DNA from: an uncultured Clostridia bacterium
GTDB lineage: Bacteria; Bacillota; Clostridia; Oscillospirales; Oscillospiraceae
Direction: 5' to 3'
Length of the DNA stretch: 16,199 nucleotides
Assembly (NCBI GenBank): GCA_937907715.1
Contig: CALERM010000148.1
Location: 1 to 16,199, forward strand
The notes below the pieces were generated by a model. It worked only from the letters and a program-made list of their open reading frames with translations, was not told the origin of the DNA and made no database searches. Shown here piece after piece: positions 1 to 4,934 of this stretch. How positions within the stretch are numbered: the stretch's first letter is position 1; every line of letters starts with the position of its first letter. The translations under genes were made by a program, and so were the position numbers.

Positions 1-35
1 CCATTTTCAAGATACCACAATTTTCCCGAAAGAGC

Positions 36-65
36 AAGAAAAAACCTCCCCAATCGGGGAGGTTT
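36..65 (-). terminator. Intrinsic terminator of the tail-like gene
   Basis: A perfect 10-bp stem (42-51 with 56-65, AAACCTCCCC/GGGGAGGTTT) closes on a 4-base loop. On the minus strand it begins 6 bases after the stop codon at 72-74 and is followed by a run of Ts (TTTTTTCTTGC when the stem's last Ts are counted). It ends the long minus-strand array. The plus side also has a T run, so it could serve both strands. Positions 1-35 show nothing else. Confidence 0.85.
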
Positions 66-71
66 CCTTTT

Positions 72-1061
72 TTACATCGCGATCAGTGCATAGTCATAGA
101 CCTTGCACGCCGCACCGTTCAGCGCCAATTTAAGCTGCGCGGTCTGCGCACCGGCGGGAACTTCGACGCTGTAGCGCCGGAGTGTCGCGTCCGTGCCGCC
201 GGGGATTTTGTCCGCCTTTGCGCTGAGCTGCGTGAGGGCTGCAAACGCGCCGGTGCCGAGCTTCAAAGACGGAGCAGCCGCAGTTCCGTTGTCGTGCAGC
301 AGCAGCTCCAGCCGCGCCGTGCCCGCCGGAATTTCCATGGGCTTCATCGTGACCGAGCCGTTCGTATAAACCAGCGGTGTGACCGTAAACTCCATGCAGT
401 TCATGCCGATCGTCGTTGCGCCTTCTTCCAGCCATGCGCACATGGCGTATCGACGGTTCGGGTCCAGCACCAGATTGACCGGAAACTCAAAGTTCTTTTC
501 TTCGCTGTGAATGGTCACAAGCTCCGTCGTCAGTACGTCCTGCGCCGCTTCCGTGTCCTGAATGGCGAGCCTGATCGTCGTCGTCTGCGACACCGTCATG
601 CTCAGAATGAGCTTCAGCTTCGTCAGCTTGCCGAAGGCGTTCGGATAGAAGTCAAATACCTTGTTCCACTGCTGCTTGGGCTTGAAAGCCTTGCCCAGAT
701 TGGTGACGTTGTAATAGGCGTTCGTGGAGGTCGTGCCGGGGTTGCCCCAGACCTCGTCCGACTGCAGTCCCTCCGACAGCAGCTCCAGCTTCTTGCCCCG
801 ATAGTAAACGCCGCTGTTCTCCGCAATCTGGTCCGGGTCCTGAAACGCATCGACCTGTACGCGCTCGGCGTACACCGCATGCCCGCCCTGATGCGCGACC
901 GCCGCCATCACGCCGCCGAGCGTGCGCATGCTCGCCTCCGCCAGCAGCAGCGATCTTCCGCCGTTGGCGTCCAGCCGGGAAAAATTGTCGTTCATTTCCG
1001 CCAGGCTCACCGGGTCCTCCGGCAGCCATGTGCAAAGTCCGAGCTTCTGTGTTCTTGTCAT
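72..1061 (-). CDS. Hypothetical protein resembling a phage tail appendage
   Basis: I do not recognise a characterised family across this 329-residue protein. The N-terminus (about residues 1-35, containing LGLCTWLPEDPVSLAEMNDN) resembles the start of many clostridial phage tail-fibre or appendage proteins, where a short motif ends in 'NDNF..LD'. The rest (about 90-329) is rich in Thr, Val and Leu, without membrane segments or Cys motifs. It reads like stacked beta structure, as in receptor-binding or carbohydrate-binding modules. The frame stays open 82 codons further upstream, into the neighbouring gene, but that part is low-complexity noise. The ATG at 1061 has an excellent AGGAGG seven bases upstream. 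No other phage gene is visible nearby, so this may be a domesticated or stray gene. The function is not known; a host surface or binding role is inference. Confidence 0.7.
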   Translation of the reverse strand: MTRTQKLGLCTWLPEDPVSLAEMNDNFSRLDANGGRSLLLAEASMRTLGGVMAAVAHQGGHAVYAERVQVDAFQDPDQIAENSGVYYRGKKLELLSEGLQSDEVWGNPGTTSTNAYYNVTNLGKAFKPKQQWNKVFDFYPNAFGKLTKLKLILSMTVSQTTTIRLAIQDTEAAQDVLTTELVTIHSEEKNFEFPVNLVLDPNRRYAMCAWLEEGATTIGMNCMEFTVTPLVYTNGSVTMKPMEIPAGTARLELLLHDNGTAAAPSLKLGTGAFAALTQLSAKADKIPGGTDATLRRYSVEVPAGAQTAQLKLALNGAACKVYDYALIAM

Positions 1062-1066
1062 AAAAA

Positions 1067-1114
1067 TTCCTCCTGAAAGTATTTGGGGAAATCCCCTTCT
1101 ACCCTTAGGAGGAA
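1067..1114 (-). promoter_or_regulatory. Inverted repeat pairing the ribosome binding site with an upstream anti-SD
   Basis: On the minus strand the tail-like gene's ribosome binding site (AGGAGGAA, 1074-1067) is exactly complementary to TTCCTCCT at 1114-1107, 32 bases upstream. Between them lies a second small hairpin (GGGG-ATTT-CCCC, 1085-1096). If the leader folds this way, the ribosome site would be hidden in an 8-bp stem. That is the architecture of an RNA thermometer or a ligand- or protein-controlled translational switch, but no known riboswitch class is recognised. Regulation is inference. Confidence 0.4.
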
Positions 1115-1141
1115 CATGCACCTTTGTTGCACGAAACGATG

Positions 1142-1840
1142 CTACGTGATGACAAATCCGCCGTTCACGCCCAAAACCTGCCCGGTTATGAACGGCGCGT
1201 CGACCAGAAACGCCATCGCCTGCGCGATATCCTCGGGCGTCCCCAGCCGCTCGATCGGCGTCTGCTCGCGCAAATTTTCCAGAACCTCCGGCGCGACGTT
1301 CGCGCACATGTCCGTCTGAATCACGCCCGGGCAGATCGCGTTCACGCGGATGTGGCTCGGTCCCAGCTCCTGCGCCAGCGCCTTCGACAGCGCCAGCACC
1401 GCGCCCTTCGTCGCCGAATATGCCGCCTCACACGACGCACCGACTTGTCCCCACACGGAAGACACCGTCACAATCGCGCCCGACTGCTTTTCCAGCATCC
1501 CCGGCAGCGCCGCGCGCACGCAGTAAAATACCCCGTCCACGTTCACCGCAAAAATCCGCCGCCATTCGTCCGGCGTAATCTCCGAGATCAGCCCGTAGTG
1601 CGCAACGCCTGCGTTGCAGATCAGCGCGTCGAGCGCCGGAAGCTGCGAGAATGCCGCCTGCACCTGCGTTTCCATCGCAACGTCGCAGCAGATTGCTGTT
1701 GCACCGGTCTCGCGGGCAACCGCCTGCGCCTGTTCGTGGCGCTTCTCATAGAGAAACCAGACCCTATCGCCCCGCGCGCAAAACAGCCGCACTGCCGCTG
1801 CGCCAATGCCCCGGCTGCCGCCGGTAATCAGAATGTTCAT
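1142..1840 (-). CDS. Short-chain dehydrogenase/reductase (FabG-like)
   Basis: This is a 232-residue classical SDR, a cytosolic NAD(P)H-dependent oxidoreductase with a Rossmann fold. The cofactor-binding glycine motif TGGSRGIG is at residues 6-13, NAG at 76-78, and the structural Asn at 100. The catalytic Ser128, Tyr141 and Lys145 lie in VSS and YSATK, and PG follows at about 171. Size and motifs match 3-oxoacyl-ACP reductase FabG and its relatives. No fatty-acid genes lie nearby, so the substrate cannot be assigned and it may be a different SDR. The ATG has AAGGAG nine bases upstream. That site lies directly after the terminator of the preceding S1 gene, leaving no room for its own promoter. 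Confidence 0.85.
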   Translation of the reverse strand: MNILITGGSRGIGAAAVRLFCARGDRVWFLYEKRHEQAQAVARETGATAICCDVAMETQVQAAFSQLPALDALICNAGVAHYGLISEITPDEWRRIFAVNVDGVFYCVRAALPGMLEKQSGAIVTVSSVWGQVGASCEAAYSATKGAVLALSKALAQELGPSHIRVNAICPGVIQTDMCANVAPEVLENLREQTPIERLGTPEDIAQAMAFLVDAPFITGQVLGVNGGFVIT

Positions 1841-1854
1841 ATACTTCTCCTTAA

Positions 1855-1888
1855 AAAATCGCCCTTTCCGACTGAAAAGGGCGATTTT
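1855..1888 (-). terminator. Intrinsic terminator after the S1-domain gene
   Basis: A 13-bp perfect stem (1855-1867 with 1876-1888, AAAATCGCCCTTT and its complement) has an 8-base loop. It starts 2 bases past the S1 gene stop at 1891. On the minus strand the stem ends in a run of six Ts (TTTTTTAAGGAG) that merges into the Shine-Dalgarno of the next gene. The SDR and tail-like genes must therefore be reached by read-through. Confidence 0.85.
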
Positions 1889-1890
1889 GG

Positions 1891-2355
1891 TTATCTTCTT
1901 CTGGTTTTTGTCTTATGCTCGGAATACTGCTTGATCGACGACATCTTGCTGCTCGACTCCGTCATGAACTGCTTGAGCATATCGTCGAACGATTTCTGCT
2001 GCGGCTGCGCGGGCGCGCTTGCGTGATTGCGCGGCGCAGCGGACCGGTCGTTGGGCGCGTTGGACCTCGGCGCGGAGCCGTAGCCGCGATTTTGCGGACG
2101 CGAGAACTGCGGCTTTGCGGGCGGCGGAAGGGTGCGCTTGATGGAAAGATTGGTTTTTCCGTTTTCCCGGCTGATGATCATGACCTTCACGGCCTGCCCC
2201 TCGGTCAGGTGGTCGCGAATGTCATTGACGTAGGCGTGGGCGATTTCCGAGATGTGTACCATGCCGGTGGAACCATCCGGCAGCGTGATGAACGCGCCGA
2301 ACTTGCTCAGACTCTTGACCTTGCCTTCCACAACTGCTCCAACTGTAAGATCCAT
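1891..2355 (-). CDS. yabR: S1 RNA-binding domain protein, YabR-like
   Basis: A single S1 domain occupies about residues 1-72 (VGAVVEGKVKSLSKFGAFI, then GMVHISEIA and NLSIKR), as in Bacillus subtilis YabR and general stress protein 13. S1 domains bind RNA and often ribosomes. A low-complexity linker rich in Pro, Ala, Ser, Asn and Arg follows, then a conserved-looking C-terminal segment (FDDMLKQFMTE) and a basic tail (KTKTRRR). Its place directly downstream of divIC matches yabR in B. subtilis. The start is uncertain. An ATG at 2376 would add seven residues (MGEQNKH). I prefer 2355 because family members begin right before the S1 domain (MDLTVG). Neither start has a strong ribosome site; GGGAG lies 14 bases before 2355. 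The exact role is unknown. Confidence 0.85.
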   Translation of the reverse strand: MDLTVGAVVEGKVKSLSKFGAFITLPDGSTGMVHISEIAHAYVNDIRDHLTEGQAVKVMIISRENGKTNLSIKRTLPPPAKPQFSRPQNRGYGSAPRSNAPNDRSAAPRNHASAPAQPQQKSFDDMLKQFMTESSSKMSSIKQYSEHKTKTRRR

Positions 2356-2386
2356 ATGTTTGTTCTGTTCTCCCATTTTATTCTAT

Positions 2387-2416
2387 TCAAGACGCGAATC
2401 AAACGCCGCGTCTGAA
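2387..2416 (-). repeat. Hairpin between divIC and the S1 gene
   Basis: A 7-bp stem (AGACGCG/CGCGTCT, 2390-2396 with 2407-2413) is extended by three pairs after a one-base bulge. It lies in the 50-70 base gap ahead of the S1 gene. An A-rich tract rather than a T run follows it on the minus strand, so it is unlikely to terminate. It may be an mRNA processing or stability element; no function is shown. Confidence 0.35.
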
Positions 2417-2426
2417 TGGTCTACCG

Positions 2427-2705
2427 TCATTCGCCCACATCATAGAAGACGATATCGCCCTCGTCGACCATGCCGAGCTTATCGCGCGCGACTGCCTCGA
2501 CGCCAGCGTCGGTGCCCAGTGCGTCGATAGAGTCCTGAATCCGATTGTTTTCCTGCTGCGTCGCGGCGATGGAGCTGTTGAGAATTGCCTCCTGCTCGTT
2601 TTTTTCGGTGATCTGCTTGCGCAGAGACACGAGCGTCACCGTCGCGTAGACAACCAGAATCAGGATAACCAGCTTCACCAGAAGGGAAGACTTGACGAGT
2701 TTCAT
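2427..2705 (-). CDS. divIC: Septum formation initiator DivIC/FtsL family protein
   Basis: This is a 92-residue bitopic membrane protein of the division machinery. A short cytoplasmic N-terminus is followed by one membrane helix (about residues 8-26), then a coiled coil (about 28-65), then the family signature ARDKLGMVDEGDIVF (about 73-87). DivIC acts with DivIB and FtsL at the septum. The frame is open 27 codons further upstream, but the ATG at 2705 starts just before the membrane helix and has AAAGGGG upstream (11-base spacing). It sits in the conserved yabP-yabQ-divIC-S1 order. The end of the yabQ reading frame overlaps most of this gene in another frame (see yabQ). Confidence 0.9.
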   Translation of the reverse strand: MKLVKSSLLVKLVILILVVYATVTLVSLRKQITEKNEQEAILNSSIAATQQENNRIQDSIDALGTDAGVEAVARDKLGMVDEGDIVFYDVGE

Positions 2706-3165
2706 GCTTTGCCTGACCCCTTTCAGAATCCGTCCGGTCTCCGGGTATCTTACCGATAATTGTACCCCATTTTTTGCATCTTGCAAAGAGGTTTTTCAAA
2801 AAAACTGAAAATTTTTTTGCACCGAACCGCACCGGCTGCAGGAACGGATGCAAAATCCGCCGGATGGCGCGCAGCGCGCCCTCAAAAAATTGCAGCAGCA
2901 GGCGGCTGAGCGTCAGAAAATACGCCGCCGCACCCAGCGCGATCTCCAAAAAGAAGCCAAGGCGGAACTCGCCCTGTCCCGGATAGAGCGCGAAAGCGAG
3001 CAACGACAGGAAAAAGACAAGCGCAAACAGTCCGTCCGCAAAGCCCGCAGCGCCGGGCAGCACCCTTCGCAGCGCGCGCAGCAGATCGTAAAGCATCGCA
3101 AGCAGGACCCCCAGCAATGCTGCGAGCGCCGCCTGCTCCGCCTGAAAAAGAACCGGAAGCTCCAT
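2479..3165 (-). CDS. yabQ: Spore cortex biosynthesis protein YabQ, with an unusual C-terminal extension
   Basis: The first 140 or so residues form a small multi-pass membrane protein. Hydrophobic segments lie at about 10-28, 44-62 and 68-88, with YDLLRALRR after the first and a basic end (KKFSVFLKNLFARCKKWGT). This is the YabQ pattern; in B. subtilis YabQ is a sporulation membrane protein needed for cortex. The start codon overlaps the yabP stop as TGATG, which implies translational coupling; there is no clear ribosome site. Family members usually stop soon after the KKW region. Here the frame runs on for about 88 more polar, Arg-rich residues, 75 of them overlapping divIC out of frame. That tail looks like non-coding shadow, so the native stop has been lost or a base change shifted the frame near 2730-2750. 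Confidence 0.8.
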   Translation of the reverse strand: MELPVLFQAEQAALAALLGVLLAMLYDLLRALRRVLPGAAGFADGLFALVFFLSLLAFALYPGQGEFRLGFFLEIALGAAAYFLTLSRLLLQFFEGALRAIRRILHPFLQPVRFGAKKFSVFLKNLFARCKKWGTIIGKIPGDRTDSERGQAKHETRQVFPSGEAGYPDSGCLRDGDARVSAQADHRKKRAGGNSQQLHRRDAAGKQSDSGLYRRTGHRRWRRGSRAR

Positions 3166-3446
3166 CAGCCAAACAGCCGCGCCAGAAAGCTGCCTGCCGG
3201 CTGGCTGTCCTCGTAGGTGAGCGCGTCGACCGTTCCGTCGACCAGCACCTCGCCGCCGTCCAACCGCAGCAGCTGCAAATGCAGTCCCTCGCCCCGGACG
3301 ATCAGCGTCCCGCGCGTGGTGGTCAGAACGATTGTGGCTTCATCAAAGCTTTCCACCTCGATGACCCCCGTCATATGAAGCCGTGCGCGGCTGTCGAGCT
3401 GCAGCTGGTGCGGCGCTTCGAGCGCATTGGGCTGTGTCGGCGTCAT
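3165..3446 (-). CDS. yabP: Sporulation protein YabP
   Basis: A 93-residue protein of the YabP family. The core (about 12-78) is beta-rich and contains the typical pattern 'HQLQLDSRARLHMTGV.EVESFDE', followed by 'TTRGTLIVRGEGLHL..L.L..GE..V.G.V'. YabP is required for spore cortex formation together with YabQ. The longer open frame upstream overlaps rqcP and is not used. The ATG at 3446 has a strong GAGGAGG seven bases upstream. Its stop overlaps the yabQ start. A candidate sigma-E promoter lies about 32 bases before the start codon, which fits the mother-cell expression of the B. subtilis counterpart. Confidence 0.9.
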   Translation of the reverse strand: MTPTQPNALEAPHQLQLDSRARLHMTGVIEVESFDEATIVLTTTRGTLIVRGEGLHLQLLRLDGGEVLVDGTVDALTYEDSQPAGSFLARLFG

Positions 3447-3477
3447 GTCGCATCCTCCTCGGTTCACCGGATACTCA

Positions 3478-3507
3478 AGTATACGGCGCGGACGCGGGAA
3501 GTATGCC
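3478..3507 (-). promoter_or_regulatory. Candidate sigma-E promoter for yabP-yabQ
   Basis: On the minus strand GGCATACT (3507-3500) resembles the sigma-E -35 element (consensus near GTCATATT). It is followed after exactly 14 bases by CGTATACT (3485-3478), resembling the -10 (near CATACAAT). The implied transcript start lies about 25 bases before yabP. Matches are partial (6 and 5 of 8), but spacing, position and gene function all fit. It lies in the 61-base gap between rqcP and yabP. Confidence 0.4.
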
Positions 3508-3747
3508 TCAGATTTCCTTATACATGGCGGCGGCGTCGTCCTTGCGCACTGCCTCGGCAACGGCAAGAACCTCCACGCGCAGCGTCCTTGCGCCGAAGGC
3601 GATCTCGATCCGATCGCCGACCTTGACGTCGTAGCTCGCTTTCGCAGGCTTTCCGTTGACCGAAATGCGCGCGTTGTCGCACGCTTCATTTGCTACGGTC
3701 CGGCGCTTGATCAGGCGCGAGACCTTCAGATATTTATCCAAACGCAT
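3508..3747 (-). CDS. rqcP: S4-domain RNA-binding protein RqcP (YabO/HslR-like)
   Basis: A 79-residue protein consisting of one S4 domain (MRLDKYLKVSRLIKRRT, then ARISVNGKPAK and VKVGDRIEI). RqcP works with RqcH in Firmicutes ribosome quality control, binding the 50S subunit during poly-alanine tailing of stalled chains. Length and the start sequence match the family. An ATG three codons earlier (3756) directly abuts AGGAG. The ATG at 3747 has that AGGAG at nine bases, so it is preferred. It lies between hup and yabP, the place of yabO in B. subtilis. It begins only about 32 bases after the hup terminator, so expression probably depends on read-through. Confidence 0.9.
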   Translation of the reverse strand: MRLDKYLKVSRLIKRRTVANEACDNARISVNGKPAKASYDVKVGDRIEIAFGARTLRVEVLAVAEAVRKDDAAAMYKEI

Positions 3748-3770
3748 GGCTTGCATCTCCTGTGATTCAT

Positions 3771-3807
3771 CAAAAGAAAATCGGGAAAGCTTCGCAGCCT
3801 TCCCGAT
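3771..3807 (-). terminator. Intrinsic terminator after hup
   Basis: The stem ATCGGGAA (3780-3787 with 3800-3807) is extended past one A-C mismatch by three more pairs and closed by a 4-base loop. On the minus strand it is followed by TTTTCTTTTG. It begins 6 bases after the HU stop at 3814. The mismatch and interrupted T run suggest incomplete termination, which would allow rqcP and later genes to be transcribed at a lower level than HU. Confidence 0.8.
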
Positions 3808-3813
3808 GGGGTG

Positions 3814-4089
3814 TTACTTGCTGATCTGGTCCTTGAGCGCCTTGCCGGGCTTGAAGACGGGAACGGTGGTCGCGGGAATTTCGATGGGCTCCTTGGTCTT
3901 GGGGTTGCGGCCCATACGCGCCTCGCGGGCCTTGGTCTCAAAGCCGCCGAAGCCGACGAGCTGGACCTTATCGCCCTGGCACAGGGTCTCTGCGATGGTA
4001 TCAAACGTTGCGTTGACGGCCTTCTCGGCGTCCTTCTTGCTCATGGCGCACTTCTTGGCGACCTCTGCGATCAGTTCGGTTTTATTCAT
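3814..4089 (-). CDS. hup: DNA-binding protein HU
   Basis: A 91-residue HU/IHF-family nucleoid protein of standard length. It has the two N-terminal helices (NKTELIAEVAKK), the core GFGGFE at about 46-51, and the DNA-binding beta-arm with the signature GRNPKTKEPI at about 60-69, ending in FKPGKALKDQI. HU dimers bend and compact DNA. The ATG at 4089 has GAGGAAG seven bases upstream; the alternative ATG at 4107 would add six residues and lies over the mazG stop. It sits between mazG and rqcP, where B. subtilis has no hup, although other Clostridia also place one there. Confidence 0.95.
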   Translation of the reverse strand: MNKTELIAEVAKKCAMSKKDAEKAVNATFDTIAETLCQGDKVQLVGFGGFETKAREARMGRNPKTKEPIEIPATTVPVFKPGKALKDQISK

Positions 4090-4103
4090 GGTACTTCCTC
4101 TTT

Positions 4104-4907
4104 TCATGTATTTGTTGTTCGTTTTTCGGCAGAACCTGTGTGCTCCAGCTTTTTCTGCGCAGCCCAGAGCGACAGCAGCTCTTCGCCGGAGAGCTCCTCC
4201 AGCGCTCGGCCCGCCTGCCGTGCGGCCGATTCCATTGCGCCAAAACGGCGGATAAATTTTTCGCAGGCTTTGTGGAGGGCGTCCTCCGGATCGACCTGCA
4301 GGAAAGCAGCGACATTGACCGCCGCAAACAGCAGATCGCCGAGCTCTTCTGTGGGGTCGGCCCCATCGCGAATGGCCTGGCGCAGCTCTGCCGTCTCTTC
4401 TTCTAGTTTGTCCAGACATTCCGCAGCCGATTCCCAGGCAAAACCGCATTTGGCGGCTTTTTTCTGAATTTTCTCGCTGCGCCACGTGGCGGGGAGCGAT
4501 TTTGCAACGCTGTCTAACGTTTCGGTCACGGTCGTCTGGCCTTTTTCCTGTTTCTTGACCTCGTCCCAGCTTCTGGCCTCGCCGCCGAAAAGCGCAGGAT
4601 GACGGAAAATGAGCTTTTTGCATTCGGCGTCGCACACATCGTCGAGCGTGAAGCGGCCCGCCTCGCGCTCAATATCGGTGTGGAACAGGACCTGAAGCAG
4701 CACGTCCCCGAGCTCTTCGCGCATATGCGCCGGATCGTCGAGATCGAAGCCCTCGCAGGCCTCATACGCCTCCTCCAGAAAATTTCGCCGGATGGAAAGG
4801 TGGGTCTGTGCGCCGTCCCAAGGGCAGCCGCCCGGTGCGCGCAGGACCTCAACAAGCTTTTGAAGATCGGCAAAGCCATAGCGGTCTTTGCTAGTAAAAT
4901 TTATCAT
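4104..4907 (-). CDS. mazG: Nucleoside triphosphate pyrophosphohydrolase MazG
   Basis: A 267-residue tandem MazG protein that hydrolyses (d)NTPs to the monophosphate and pyrophosphate, a housecleaning role. The first repeat carries GCPWD (27-31), EEAYE (45-49) and EELGD (64-68). The second carries EEETAEL (about 169-175) and EELGD (187-191). These acidic motifs bind the catalytic magnesium. B. subtilis YabN at this position has an extra N-terminal tetrapyrrole methylase domain that is absent here. The ATG has GAGGG seven bases upstream. It lies 27 bases after spoVB, and its stop is 14 bases before hup. Confidence 0.93.
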   Translation of the reverse strand: MINFTSKDRYGFADLQKLVEVLRAPGGCPWDGAQTHLSIRRNFLEEAYEACEGFDLDDPAHMREELGDVLLQVLFHTDIEREAGRFTLDDVCDAECKKLIFRHPALFGGEARSWDEVKKQEKGQTTVTETLDSVAKSLPATWRSEKIQKKAAKCGFAWESAAECLDKLEEETAELRQAIRDGADPTEELGDLLFAAVNVAAFLQVDPEDALHKACEKFIRRFGAMESAARQAGRALEELSGEELLSLWAAQKKLEHTGSAEKRTTNT

Positions 4908-4934
4908 AATTCGCCCTCTTTCGCAAGGCTTTTT

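Noticed and set aside
1085..1096. GGGGAAATCCCC as a separate operator palindrome
   Set aside because: The symmetry is only 4-5 bp per arm and it lies inside the larger leader repeat, so it is better described as part of that.
1107..1319. Plus-strand AGGAGG followed by ATG at 1116 and an open frame
   Set aside because: The ribosome-like site is the complement of the minus-strand anti-SD arm, and the frame is antisense to the SDR with no domain signal.
2363..2386. TAGAAT as a -10 box for the S1 gene
   Set aside because: The six bases at the right distance upstream do not resemble a -35 and there is no extended -10.
4090..4107. Alternative HU start at 4107 (MKRGST extension)
   Set aside because: The GAGGAAG ribosome site lies inside this extension and serves the ATG at 4089; HU proteins begin with MNKTEL.
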